From positions 62,001 through 126,000 of the forward strand of contig JAIUOP010000006.1 of NCBI GenBank assembly GCA_020161815.1: a stretch of 64,000 bases of DNA, in the 5' to 3' direction. Below, one piece after another: positions 5,906-14,350 of the stretch. The position numbers and the translations under genes were made by a program. Source of the stretch: Actinomycetota bacterium (GTDB lineage Bacteria > Actinomycetota > Actinomycetes > Actinomycetales > Dermatophilaceae). A model generated the notes under the pieces. That model was not told the DNA's origin, searched no databases, and was given only the letters and a program-made list of their open reading frames with translations. Position 1 is the first letter of the stretch; every line of letters starts with the position of its first letter.

Positions 5906-8023
5906 TCAGGACAGTGAGGTCGCGTCGAGCTGGTCGAGGACGAAGGCCCACTCCCACGCGATCTGCTCCCACGCGGCATACCGGCCGGACCGGCCCCCGT
6001 GGCCGGCGGCCATCTCGGTGCGCAGCAGGATCGGGCGGGTCAGCGGGTCGTTGGTCACCGTGGCACGCAGGCGCGCGACCCACTTGGCCGGCTCGGTGAA
6101 GAAGACGCGGGTGTCGTGCAGGCTGGTCGTGGCCAGGATCGCCGGGTAGTCACGCGCGGCCACGTTCTCGTAGGGCGTGTAGCCCTTCATGCAGGCATAG
6201 ACCTCGGGGTCCTCGAGCGGATTCCCCCACTCCTCCCACTCCCCCACGGTCAGCGGCAGGTCCGGGCGCAGGATGGTGGTGAGCGCGTCGACGAAGGGCA
6301 CCGCGCCGTGGACGACACGGAAGAGCTCCGGTGCCAAGTTGGCCACGGCGCCGACGAGCAGCCCTCCGGCAGAACCGCCTTCGAGACCGAGGCGGTCGGG
6401 GGCCACCCAGCCCTCGTCGTGCAGCAGCCGGGCCGCGGCGATGGTGTCCTCGAAGGTGTGCGGCTTGGCGAGCAGCTTGCCGTCGTCGTACCAGTGCCGC
6501 CCCATCTCTCCGCCGCCGCGCACGTGGGCAACGGCGAAGACCACGCCCCGGTCGAGCAGGGAGAGGCGGGCGACCGAGAAGTAGGGGTCGCTGGAGACCT
6601 CATAGGCCCCGTATGCCGTGAGCAGGCCGGGTGCGCTGCCGTCGGGCACGATGTCGGCCCGGTGGACGATCGAGACCGGGACCTGCACACCGCCGGTCGA
6701 GCGGGCCCAGGCGCGCACCTGGCGATAGTCGCCGGGGTCGTAGCCGCCGAGCACCGGCTGCTGCTTGAGGACGGTGCGGGCTCCCGTGGCGAGGTCGACC
6801 TCGAGGACGGTGCGCGGCGTGACATAGGACTCGTAGGACACGAGCAGGCTGCCCTGGTCCGGCTCGGGGTTGTCACCGAGCCCGACGGAGTGGATCGGCT
6901 CGTCGAAGGCCAGGTCGACCGGCGCACCGAAACCATTGTCCTGCAGCGGGATCAGGCGCAGAGCGGTCTGCCCGGCGGTGCGCAGCGAGAGCACCACCCA
7001 GTCGTCGAAGGCGTCGACGCCGAGGAAGCGCTCCCCCGGCGGCGAGGCCAGCACCGGCCGCCAGTCCTCGCTGCTGCGGGACGTGACGGGCGCCCAGGCG
7101 AGGTCGGACTCGACGTTGTCCCGGTTGTGGACGATGAACATCCGGTCCCCGGCCGGCTCCACGTCGTACTCGAGTCCCTCCTGACGCGGGGAGACCACGT
7201 GCCACTGCCCTTCCGGGCTCGCGGAGTCGAGGAGGCGGACCTCACTGGTGGTCTTGCTGCCCAGGGAGTGGACGAGCCAGCGCTCGTCGCGGCTGGACCC
7301 GATGCCCATCCAGAACCGCTCGTCGTCCTCCTGGTGGACCAGGACGTCCTCGGCCGGGTCGGACCCGATGCGGTGGCGCCACAGCTGGTGCGGCCGCCAC
7401 GCGTCGTCGAGCCGGGTGTAGAAGACATGCGTGCCGGCGCGCGAGAACTCCACGCCGTAGCCGATGTCCCGGATCGCGTCGTCGAGGACCGCTCCGGTCC
7501 CGAGGTCGGTGATCGTCAGGGCGAAACGTTCGTCACCGGTGTGGTCGGTCGCGTGGGCCATGAGGCGATGGTCGTGGCTGACGGTGAGCGCGCCGAGCGC
7601 GAAGAACTCGCTGTCGCCGGCGGCGAGGTTGCCGTCGAGGAGGACCTGCTCGTCGGCGATGACTCCCCCGGACACATCGGGCCGCGAGGCCCGGTCGGTC
7701 AACGGCGAGCGAGCGTGCACGGCATACTGCTGGCCCTCGATGGTGCGGGTGTAGTACCACCACGGGCCGCTGGCCACCGGCACCGACAGGTCGCTCTCCT
7801 GGACCCGCGCCTTGATCTCCGCGAAGAGGCGGGCGCGCAGCGGCGCGAGGTGAGCCGTCATGGCCTCGGCGTAGGCGTTCTCCGCCTCCAGATGGGCGAT
7901 CACCTCGGGGTCCTCGCCATCGCGGAGCCACTCGTAGGGATCGACGACCCGGTCGCCATGGTGCTCCCGGATCTGCTCGCGGATCGGCGCGACCGGCGGC
8001 GCCGGCTGGGACGTCTGGCTCAT
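5906..8023 (-). CDS. ptrB: S9A family prolyl oligopeptidase / oligopeptidase B
   Basis: A 705-residue cytoplasmic serine peptidase with an N-terminal beta-propeller and a C-terminal alpha/beta hydrolase domain. The catalytic Ser is in GGSAGGLLVGAVANL (about residue 550), the Asp in SLHDTRVFF (about 636) and the His in AGHGGRSGR (about 672). DPYEWLRDGEDPEVIAHLE near the start is the typical opening. Oligopeptidase B cleaves short peptides after basic residues; prolyl specificity cannot be excluded from sequence alone. The ATG lies 1 nt after the dnaE stop, so it is co-transcribed and probably translationally coupled with dnaE. It ends convergent to the gene at 5189. Confidence 0.85.
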   Translation of the reverse strand: MSQTSQPAPPVAPIREQIREHHGDRVVDPYEWLRDGEDPEVIAHLEAENAYAEAMTAHLAPLRARLFAEIKARVQESDLSVPVASGPWWYYTRTIEGQQYAVHARSPLTDRASRPDVSGGVIADEQVLLDGNLAAGDSEFFALGALTVSHDHRLMAHATDHTGDERFALTITDLGTGAVLDDAIRDIGYGVEFSRAGTHVFYTRLDDAWRPHQLWRHRIGSDPAEDVLVHQEDDERFWMGIGSSRDERWLVHSLGSKTTSEVRLLDSASPEGQWHVVSPRQEGLEYDVEPAGDRMFIVHNRDNVESDLAWAPVTSRSSEDWRPVLASPPGERFLGVDAFDDWVVLSLRTAGQTALRLIPLQDNGFGAPVDLAFDEPIHSVGLGDNPEPDQGSLLVSYESYVTPRTVLEVDLATGARTVLKQQPVLGGYDPGDYRQVRAWARSTGGVQVPVSIVHRADIVPDGSAPGLLTAYGAYEVSSDPYFSVARLSLLDRGVVFAVAHVRGGGEMGRHWYDDGKLLAKPHTFEDTIAAARLLHDEGWVAPDRLGLEGGSAGGLLVGAVANLAPELFRVVHGAVPFVDALTTILRPDLPLTVGEWEEWGNPLEDPEVYACMKGYTPYENVAARDYPAILATTSLHDTRVFFTEPAKWVARLRATVTNDPLTRPILLRTEMAAGHGGRSGRYAAWEQIAWEWAFVLDQLDATSLS

Positions 8024-8024
8024 C

Positions 8025-11000
8025 TCACCCTCCGGTCAGGCAGCGCGGACCGAGCAACACCTTGAGATCCCCGAACAGGGCGTCCGAGGCCTGCACCCGA
8101 TAGCTGGCGTCGAGGCGCAGGTGCACCTCCCGGCCCGGCTTGACGAGGCGGAGGTGGACGTCGGTGGTGCCGGGGTGGTTGGTGAGGATGCCCTTGAGCT
8201 CCTCGATCCGGCTCGTCGTCGCCCGCAGCGTGTCCATCGTCACCACGACCGGCCCGCGTGGGCCGTCGGTGAGCTCGGGCAGGAAGAGCTCCTGCGCATA
8301 GATCGAGACCGAGTCGTCGCGCCGGTTCACCTTGCCCTTGACGACCGCGACGACGTCCTGGCTGAGCATCGTCTGGACGGTCATGTAGGCGCTCGGGAAG
8401 AACAGGCACTCCACCGCGCCGGCGAGGTCCTCGAGGGTCGCGATGGCCCAGAGGTCGCCCTTCTTGGTGCGCTTGATCTGCAGCCCGGTGATGAGGCCGG
8501 CGATCGTGACCATGGAGCCCTCGGGCTTGCCGTCGTCGCCGGAGAGCGCCGCGATCTGGGTGTCGGCGTGCTGGGTGAGGACGTGCTCGACGCCGAAGAG
8601 CGGGTGGTCGCTGACGTAGAGCCCGAGCATCTCGCGCTCGAAGGAGAGCAGGGTCGCCTTGTCCCACTCCACCGCCGGCACGGGGGTCAGCCCGAGCATG
8701 TCGATCTCGCTAGCCTGGCCGTCGTCGTCGCCGAACGACCCGAAGAGCGAGTCCTGCCCGATCGACTCCTGCTTCTTGATGGCGACGAAGGCGTCGACGT
8801 ACTCCTCGTGGATCCGGAGCAGCCCCATCCGGCTCTCACCCAGGCCGTCGAAGGCGCCGCCCTTGATGAGTGACTCGACGGTGCGCTTGTTGGCGACGAC
8901 CGCGGCGCACTTGGACAGGAAGTCCTTGAACGAGGTGAAGGCCCCCTTCTCCTCGCGAGCCCTGATGATCTCCTCGACGACCTGGTGGCCGACGTTGCGG
9001 ATCGCCTGCAGGCCGAAGCGGATGTCGGTGCCGACGGCGGCGAACTGCCCCACCGAGTCGTTGACGTCGGGCGGCAGGACCTTGATCCCCATCCGACGGC
9101 ACTCGCCGAGGTAGAGCGCGGACTTGTCCTTGTCGTCGCCGACGCTGGTGAGCAGGGCCGCCATGTACTCGGCGGGGTAGTTGGCCTTGAGGTAGCCGGT
9201 CCAGTAGGACACCAGGCCGTATGCCGCGGTGTGGGCCTTGTTGAACGCGTAGTCCGAGAAGGGGACGAGCACGCCCCAGAGCGCGGCCACCGAGGCCTCG
9301 TTGAAGCCGTTGCGCTTCATCCCCTCGGAGAAGGGGACGTACTCGGCGTCGAGGACCTCCTTCTTCTTCTTGCCCATCGCCCGGCGGAGCAGGTCGGCGT
9401 TGCCGAGGGTGTAGCCCGCCAGCTTCTGGGCGATCTCCATGACCTGTTCCTGGTAGATCACCAGGCCGTAGGTCGTGCCGAGGATCGGCTCGAGGGCGGC
9501 CACCATCTCCGGCTGCAGCTTGCCCTTGAGCTGCGGGTCGAGCGGGATGAGCTCCTGCTTGCCGTTCTTGCGCAGCGCGAAGTTGGTGTGGGCGTTGACT
9601 CCCATCGGGCCGGGTCGATAGAGCGCGAGGGCGGCCGAGATGTCCTCGAAGTTGTCCGGCTGCATCAGGCGCAGCAGCGAGCGCATGCCGCCGCCGTCGA
9701 GCTGGAAGACGCCCAGGGTGTCGCCGCGGCCGAGCAGGTCGTAGGTGGCCTTGTCGGTCATGTCCTTGGACAGGGCGTCGAGGTCGATGTCCTCGCCGCG
9801 GTTGGCCTTCACGTTGGCGATCGCGTCGTCGAGGATCGTCAGGTTGCGCAGGCCGAGGAAGTCCATCTTGACCAGGCCGAGCGACTCACAGCTCGGGTAG
9901 TCGAACTGCGTGATGACCTGCCCGTCCTGGAGCCGGCGCATGATCGGGATGACGTCGAGGAGCGGCTCGCTGCTCATGATGACGCCGGCCGCGTGGACAC
10001 CCCACTGGCGCTTCAGGCCCTCGATGCCCTTGGCGAGCTCGACGACCTCCTGGGCGGCCGGGTCCTCGGCGACGACCTGCCGGAACTCGGCGCCCTCGCC
10101 GTAGCGCGCGTGGGCCGGGTCGTAGAGGCCCGAGAGCGGGACGCCCTTGCCCATGACGTCGGCCGGCATCGCCTTGGTGAGCTTCTCCCCCATGGCGAAC
10201 GGGTGGCCCAGGATCCGCGAGGAGTCCTTGACCGCCTGCTTGGCCTTGATCGTGCCGTAGGTGACGATCTGCGCGACCCGCTCCGAGCCGTACTTGTCGG
10301 TGACGTACTTGATCACCTCGCCGCGCCGGCGCTCGTCGAAGTCGACGTCGAAGTCGGGCATCGACATCCGCTCGGGGTTGAGGAAGCGCTCGAAGATCAG
10401 GCCGTGCGGGATCGGGTCGAGGTCGGTGATGCCCATCGCGTAGGCGCACATGGACCCCGCACCGGAGCCACGACCGGGGCCCACCCGGATCCCGTTGCGC
10501 TTGGCCCAGTTGATGAAGTCGGCGACCACGAGGAAGTAGCTGGAGTAGCCCTTGGAGACGATGACGTCGATCTCGAAGTCGGCCTGCTTGAGGGCATAGT
10601 CGGGCAACCCGTCGGGGAAGCGCCGCTGGAGGCCGGTGTAGACCTCCTTGATGAACCAGGACTGGTCGCTCTCCCCGTCGGGCACCGGGAACTTGGGCAT
10701 GTAGCGCCCCTCGCCCTCGGTGAAGGACACCTCGCACCGGTCCGCGATCTCGAGGGTGTTGTCACAGGCCTGCGGCAGCTCGCGGAAGAGGTGACGCATC
10801 TCCGCCGGGGACTTGAGGTAGTAGCCCTCGCCCTCGAACCGGAAGCGCCCCGGCTCCAGCAGGGTGTTGCCGGAGTTGATGCAGAGCAGGGCGTCCTGCG
10901 CCTTGTCGTCCTCGGGCTTGACGTAGTGCAGGTCGTTGGTGGCCAGCAGCGGCAGGTCGAGGTCCTTGGCCAGGCGCATGAGGTCCTCGCGGGTGCGCCG

Positions 11001-11642
11001 CTCGATGGCGTTGCCGTGGTCCATCAGCTCGAGGAAGTAGTTCTCACGGCCGAAGATCTCGCGGAACTCCGCGGCCGCCTCACGCGCAAGGTCGTACTGG
11101 CCCAGGCGCAGCCGGGTCTGGATCTCCCCGCTCGGGCAGCCCGTCGTCGCGATCAGGCCCTTGCCGTAGCGGTGGAGCAGCTCGCGGTCCAGGCGCGGCC
11201 ACTTGGCGTAGACCTGGTCCAGGCTCGCGATCGAGCTCATCTTGAACAGGTTGCTCATCGAGGCGTTGTCGGTGGCCAGGAGCGTCATGTGGGTGTACGC
11301 GCCACCGGCCGAGACGTCGTCGGAGCGCGGCGTGCGCTCATCACCCCACAGGGTGCGCGTCTTGTCGGTGCGGTGCGTGCCGGGCGTGACATAGGCCTCG
11401 ACGCCGATGATCGGCTTCACGCCGGTCCCCTGCGCCTTCTTCCAGAACTCGTAGGCACCGAAGAGGTAGCCGTGGTCGGTCGTGGCGAGGGCCGGCATGC
11501 CCATCTCGGCGGACCTGGCGAAGAGCTCACCGATGCGCGCCGCACCATCCAGCATGGAGTACTCGGTGTGGACGTGCAGGTGGACGAAGTTGTCCTTGCG
11601 GTCCAGGGGAGCGCTGGGTGCGGAGGCCGGATCGGGAGACAT
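8025..11642 (-). CDS. dnaE: DNA polymerase III alpha subunit
   Basis: The 1205-residue replicative polymerase, DnaE1 type. The N-terminal PHP domain begins NFVHLHVHTEYSMLDG (about residue 18). The palm motif PDFDVDFDERR has its aspartates at residues 430, 432 and 434. LYRPGPM is the conserved finger motif, and the C-terminal OB fold reads MVTIAGLITGLQIKRTKKG. Length matches actinobacterial DnaE1. The ATG is 8 nt behind TAGGAT (11651-11656) and lacks a Shine-Dalgarno, so the mRNA is probably leaderless. It is separated from rluD by a region with a long inverted repeat. The oligopeptidase gene follows after 1 nt. Confidence 0.97.
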   Translation of the reverse strand: MSPDPASAPSAPLDRKDNFVHLHVHTEYSMLDGAARIGELFARSAEMGMPALATTDHGYLFGAYEFWKKAQGTGVKPIIGVEAYVTPGTHRTDKTRTLWGDERTPRSDDVSAGGAYTHMTLLATDNASMSNLFKMSSIASLDQVYAKWPRLDRELLHRYGKGLIATTGCPSGEIQTRLRLGQYDLAREAAAEFREIFGRENYFLELMDHGNAIERRTREDLMRLAKDLDLPLLATNDLHYVKPEDDKAQDALLCINSGNTLLEPGRFRFEGEGYYLKSPAEMRHLFRELPQACDNTLEIADRCEVSFTEGEGRYMPKFPVPDGESDQSWFIKEVYTGLQRRFPDGLPDYALKQADFEIDVIVSKGYSSYFLVVADFINWAKRNGIRVGPGRGSGAGSMCAYAMGITDLDPIPHGLIFERFLNPERMSMPDFDVDFDERRRGEVIKYVTDKYGSERVAQIVTYGTIKAKQAVKDSSRILGHPFAMGEKLTKAMPADVMGKGVPLSGLYDPAHARYGEGAEFRQVVAEDPAAQEVVELAKGIEGLKRQWGVHAAGVIMSSEPLLDVIPIMRRLQDGQVITQFDYPSCESLGLVKMDFLGLRNLTILDDAIANVKANRGEDIDLDALSKDMTDKATYDLLGRGDTLGVFQLDGGGMRSLLRLMQPDNFEDISAALALYRPGPMGVNAHTNFALRKNGKQELIPLDPQLKGKLQPEMVAALEPILGTTYGLVIYQEQVMEIAQKLAGYTLGNADLLRRAMGKKKKEVLDAEYVPFSEGMKRNGFNEASVAALWGVLVPFSDYAFNKAHTAAYGLVSYWTGYLKANYPAEYMAALLTSVGDDKDKSALYLGECRRMGIKVLPPDVNDSVGQFAAVGTDIRFGLQAIRNVGHQVVEEIIRAREEKGAFTSFKDFLSKCAAVVANKRTVESLIKGGAFDGLGESRMGLLRIHEEYVDAFVAIKKQESIGQDSLFGSFGDDDGQASEIDMLGLTPVPAVEWDKATLLSFEREMLGLYVSDHPLFGVEHVLTQHADTQIAALSGDDGKPEGSMVTIAGLITGLQIKRTKKGDLWAIATLEDLAGAVECLFFPSAYMTVQTMLSQDVVAVVKGKVNRRDDSVSIYAQELFLPELTDGPRGPVVVTMDTLRATTSRIEELKGILTNHPGTTDVHLRLVKPGREVHLRLDASYRVQASDALFGDLKVLLGPRCLTGG

Positions 11643-11650
11643 CGCCAGCC

Positions 11651-11656
11651 ATCCTA
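11651..11656 (-). promoter_or_regulatory. -10 box for leaderless dnaE mRNA
   Basis: TAGGAT on the minus strand, 8 nt before the dnaE ATG. Confidence 0.45.
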
Positions 11657-11740
11657 GGTCGCCTCACCGACACCGCTTCCCGGCACGCCACGCTGTGACG
11701 AATGGTGCCCATGGGACTGGACCGACCCCAGCTGAACCAC

Positions 11741-11787
11741 CCCGTATGCCGCGTGCTCGCCTCCCAGCCCGGCTCCCGGCATACGGG
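11741..11787. terminator. Inverted repeat built from the GTATGCCG word
   Basis: CCCGTATGCCG (11741-11751) and CGGCATACGGG (11777-11787) are perfect 11-bp complements separated by 25 nt. The pair lies between the rluD stop and the dnaE promoter, so it could end the lspA-rluD transcript. No U-tract follows. Each arm carries the octamer that is over-represented throughout the window, much as uptake-sequence pairs form terminators in other bacteria. Confidence 0.45.
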
Positions 11788-11792
11788 TGGGA

Positions 11793-12728
11793 TCAGACCC
11801 CGGAGGCGAGGCGTTCCAGCGCCTCCTCGAGGTCGTCGGGGTAGGTCGACTCGAAGGTGACCCACTCCCCGGTGGCCGGGTGCTCGAAACCCAGCCCCAT
11901 GGCGTGCAGCCACTGTCGCTCCAGCCCCAGTCGCTTCGCGAGCACCGGGTCGGCGCCGTAGAGGGGGTCACCGACGCAGGGGTGCTTGATCGCCGCCATG
12001 TGGACGCGGATCTGGTGGGTGCGGCCCGTCTCGAGCTTGACCTCGAGCAGGCTGGCGTGCCGGAAGGCCTCGATGAGCTCGTAGTGCGTGACGGCGTGCT
12101 TGCCGGAGTCCATGACGGCGAACTTGTAGTCATGGCCCGGGTGCCGCCCGATGGGGGCGTCGACGGTGCCGACGAGCGGGTCGGGCAGGCCCTGGACGAG
12201 CGTGTGGTAGGTCTTGTCGACCCGGCGCTCCTTGAAGGCCCGCTTGAGCACGCTGTAGCCGTGTTCGCTCTTGCAGACCACCATCAGCCCGCTCGTGCCG
12301 ACGTCGAGCCGGGAGACGATGCCCTGCCGCTCGCTGGCCCCGCTGGTGCTGATGCGGTAGCCGGCCGCCTTGAGCCCGGCGAGCACGTTGGGTCCGGTCC
12401 AGCCGACGCTCGGGTGGGCGGCCACGCCCACCGGCTTGTCCACGACGACGATGTCGTCGTCGTCGTGGACGACGCGCATCCCCGGCACCGGCTCGGCAAC
12501 GACCTCGAGGGTGGGGCTGGTGGCGGTGGAGGGCAGGGCGACCTCGAGCAGCTCGCCCCCGTGGACGCGGTGCGACTTGCCGACCGAGGTGCCGTCGACG
12601 CTGACGCTGCCGCCCGCGGCGAGGTCCGCCGCGCGGGTGCGGGAGAGCCCGAAGAGCCGCGCGAGCGCGGCATCCACCCGCTCGCCGGCCAGCCCCTCGG
12701 GCACGATCATGGTGCGCTGGTCAGTCAT
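11793..12728 (-). CDS. rluD: RluA/RluD family 23S rRNA pseudouridine synthase
   Basis: A 311-residue protein: N-terminal S4 RNA-binding domain (about residues 9-75) and a pseudouridine synthase domain. The catalytic Asp is near residue 141 in [10 protein letters not shown]; many relatives have HRLD, so Ser replaces the first His here. [11 protein letters not shown] and GDPLYGAD are the other family motifs. It isomerises uridines of large-subunit rRNA; the exact positions are not deducible. It overlaps the end of lspA by 8 nt, so the two are co-transcribed, an arrangement common in actinobacteria. Confidence 0.9.
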   Translation of the reverse strand: MTDQRTMIVPEGLAGERVDAALARLFGLSRTRAADLAAGGSVSVDGTSVGKSHRVHGGELLEVALPSTATSPTLEVVAEPVPGMRVVHDDDDIVVVDKPVGVAAHPSVGWTGPNVLAGLKAAGYRISTSGASERQGIVSRLDVGTSGLMVVCKSEHGYSVLKRAFKERRVDKTYHTLVQGLPDPLVGTVDAPIGRHPGHDYKFAVMDSGKHAVTHYELIEAFRHASLLEVKLETGRTHQIRVHMAAIKHPCVGDPLYGADPVLAKRLGLERQWLHAMGLGFEHPATGEWVTFESTYPDDLEEALERLASGV

Positions 12729-13287
12729 GGGGACCTCCGGTCACGGTGGCCGGCTCGCCGCGCAGCGTGAGCCACACGACGACGACGGCGGCCACGACGA
12801 TGGCGATGTCCGCGACGTTGCCGATGAAGAGGCCGAAGTAGTCGAGGAAGTCCACGACATGGCCGCGGAAGAGGCCCGGCGCACGGAAAAGCCGGTCGAG
12901 GAGGTTGCCCACGGCGCCGCCGAGGAGCGCCCCGAAGGTCAGTGCCCACGGCCGGCTCGCCACCCGGCGGACGGTGACGAGGACGCCGACGATGATGACG
13001 ATCGACAGGATGGTCAGCAGCCAGGTCCTGCTGTTGCCGAGGGAGAACGCCGCCCCACTGTTGCGGATGAGGTTGAGGCGGATCCACTCGCCGAGCAGCG
13101 GCCGCGGCTCCCCCGGCGTGAGGGAGGCCAGCGCCCAGACCTTGGTGCCCTGGTCGGCGACGAGGGTGAGCAGCGCGGTGATCCCGACCAGGGCGTACAG
13201 CCGGGACCGGCCCGCGGCTGGTGCCGAGGCCGGTCCGTTCCGATCGGTGGTCGGTGGGGTCAGCGACGTTCCTGTTTCATCTTGCAT
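12721..13287 (-). CDS. lspA: Lipoprotein signal peptidase (signal peptidase II)
   Basis: An integral membrane aspartyl peptidase that removes signal peptides from diacylglyceryl-modified prolipoproteins. Four TM segments are visible. [20 protein letters not shown] and [11 protein letters not shown] (first catalytic Asp), then [20 protein letters not shown] (second Asp), are in order. The predicted start ATG 13287 (MQDETGTSL) or ATG 13296 falls inside the last codons of the DksA-like gene, giving a same-strand overlap of 28-37 nt. The first ~30 residues are a disordered, Pro/Thr-rich cytoplasmic tail. It overlaps rluD downstream. Confidence 0.92.
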   Translation of the reverse strand: MQDETGTSLTPPTTDRNGPASAPAAGRSRLYALVGITALLTLVADQGTKVWALASLTPGEPRPLLGEWIRLNLIRNSGAAFSLGNSRTWLLTILSIVIIVGVLVTVRRVASRPWALTFGALLGGAVGNLLDRLFRAPGLFRGHVVDFLDYFGLFIGNVADIAIVVAAVVVVWLTLRGEPATVTGGPHD

Positions 13288-14168
13288 GGCATGCACAGCG
13301 TCGCACGCGGGGCGGCCTGGAGGCGAAGTTTGCCGATCGGCTCACCGCACGACTCGCAGATGCCGTAGCTGCCGTCGTCGAGGCGTTCGAGGGCACGTTC
13401 GTTCTGCCGCAACATTTCTCGCGCGTTGTCGGCCAGGGCCAGCTCCTGCTCGCGCTCGTAGGTCTTGGCGCCGGCATCCGCCTGGTCGTCCCCGGCTCCG
13501 TCGCCGGAGTCCCGCATCAGGTCAACGATCTCGGTCTCGGCCTGCTCGAGGTCCCGGCGCAGCTGCGCGATGTCGGCCTCGATCTCGGCCCGGACCTCAG
13601 TGAGCTCCTTGGGCGTCCAGGGCGACTCGTCCCCCCGGACCGCCAAGGCCTTCTTCGCGGGAGCGGCCTTCTTGGCCGGCGCTGCCGCCTTCTTTGCGGG
13701 AGCCGACGCCTTTGCCGGGGCTGCCTTCGTGGCCGGTGCTGCGGCCCGCTTCGCAGGTGCCGCCACGCTCTTGGCGGGCGCCGCCTTCTTCGCGGGTGCC
13801 GCAGTCTTCTTTGCCGTGACGGCCTTCTTGGCTGGAGCGGCCTTCTTGGCCGGCGCCGCAGCCTTCGCAGGAGCGGCCTTCTTCGCGGGCGCCGCGCTCT
13901 TGGCCGGCGCAGCGGCCTTCTTCGCCGGAGCCGACGCCTTCTTGGCCGGAGCGGCCTTCTTCGCAGGCGTGGCCTTCTTCGCCGGAGCCGACGCCTTCTT
14001 GGCCGGAGCGGCCTTCGCAGGCGCTGCCTTCTTCGTAGGCGCCGCCTTCTTCGTAGGCGCGGCCTTCTTGGCGGGGGCGCCCTGGGCTGGTGCGGTCGCC
14101 TTGCTCACGGCCTTGCGCGCCGTCGAGACGGCCGACTTGGCCGCAGCCAGGACCCGGTTGGCAACCAT
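13260..14168 (-). CDS. DksA/TraR zinc-finger protein with histone-H1-like N-terminal tail
   Basis: A 302-residue protein. Residues 20 to about 180 are low-complexity Ala/Lys/Pro, many copies of KKAAPAKK and KKASAPAKKA, like the C-terminal tails of actinobacterial HupB and histone H1. The C-terminal ~115 residues are a DksA-type coiled coil (TEVRAEIEADIAQLRRDLEQ) plus the zinc finger CESCGEPIGK..CMPC. DksA/TraR proteins bind the RNA polymerase secondary channel, and the tail would add DNA binding (inference). ATG 14168 is preferred because GAGGAA precedes it; an upstream frame to 14255 would run through the promoter. A good promoter lies at 14218-14246. Confidence 0.85.
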   Translation of the reverse strand: MVANRVLAAAKSAVSTARKAVSKATAPAQGAPAKKAAPTKKAAPTKKAAPAKAAPAKKASAPAKKATPAKKAAPAKKASAPAKKAAAPAKSAAPAKKAAPAKAAAPAKKAAPAKKAVTAKKTAAPAKKAAPAKSVAAPAKRAAAPATKAAPAKASAPAKKAAAPAKKAAPAKKALAVRGDESPWTPKELTEVRAEIEADIAQLRRDLEQAETEIVDLMRDSGDGAGDDQADAGAKTYEREQELALADNAREMLRQNERALERLDDGSYGICESCGEPIGKLRLQAAPRATLCMPCKMKQERR

Positions 14169-14198
14169 GCCATTCCTCACTTCGTCGTCGGTGACGCT

Positions 14199-14246
14199 CC
14201 GCACTGTCAGTGCGGCGAGGATACGGGTCTGCGGGCCGCGGCTCAA
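14199..14246 (-). promoter_or_regulatory. Promoter of the dksA-like/lspA/rluD operon with a hairpin at the start site
   Basis: The -35 box TTGAGC (14241-14246), a 17-bp spacer and the -10 box TATCCT (14218-14223) on the minus strand form one of the best sigma-70-type promoters in the window. The expected start is near 14211. The perfect 7-bp hairpin CCGCACT-N3-AGTGCGG (14199-14215) then lies at the very 5' end of the mRNA. It may be an operator or an mRNA-stabilising stem. Confidence 0.6.
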
Positions 14247-14302
14247 TGCAGACACACCAGCGTGGACGTCGTGTTGCCCGTGCCACCGCAGGGGTGGGAC
14301 GT

Positions 14303-14338
14303 CGAAGGGGCGGGGCCGCGATCGGCCCCGCCCCTTCG
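14303..14338 (-). terminator. Strong GC-rich hairpin downstream of divIVA
   Basis: A perfect 15-bp stem (14303-14317 with 14324-14338) and a 6-nt loop lies 13 nt after the divIVA stop. No long U-run follows, as is usual for actinobacterial terminators. It separates divIVA from the promoter of the DksA-like gene. Confidence 0.75.
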
Positions 14339-14350
14339 GCGCATCCCGGA

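Noticed and set aside
8985-11657. Long open frame antisense to dnaE (about 890 codons), and similar ones opposite the oligopeptidase (5999-8065) and hrpA (48934-52758)
   Set aside because: These are third-position mirror frames typical of 70%+ GC DNA. Their products are low-complexity Val/Leu/Arg/Glu/Asp text without motifs, while the sense genes are unambiguous.
12446-12475. Near-perfect palindrome of GAC/GTC triplets inside rluD
   Set aside because: It is produced by a run of Asp codons next to Val codons ([12 protein letters not shown]), part of the conserved protein sequence. No regulatory reading is needed.
13640-14100. Tandem GCC/CTT-rich DNA repeats that could be called a minisatellite
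   Set aside because: They encode the Lys/Ala/Pro tail of the DksA-like protein; the repetition is at protein level with varied synonymous codons.
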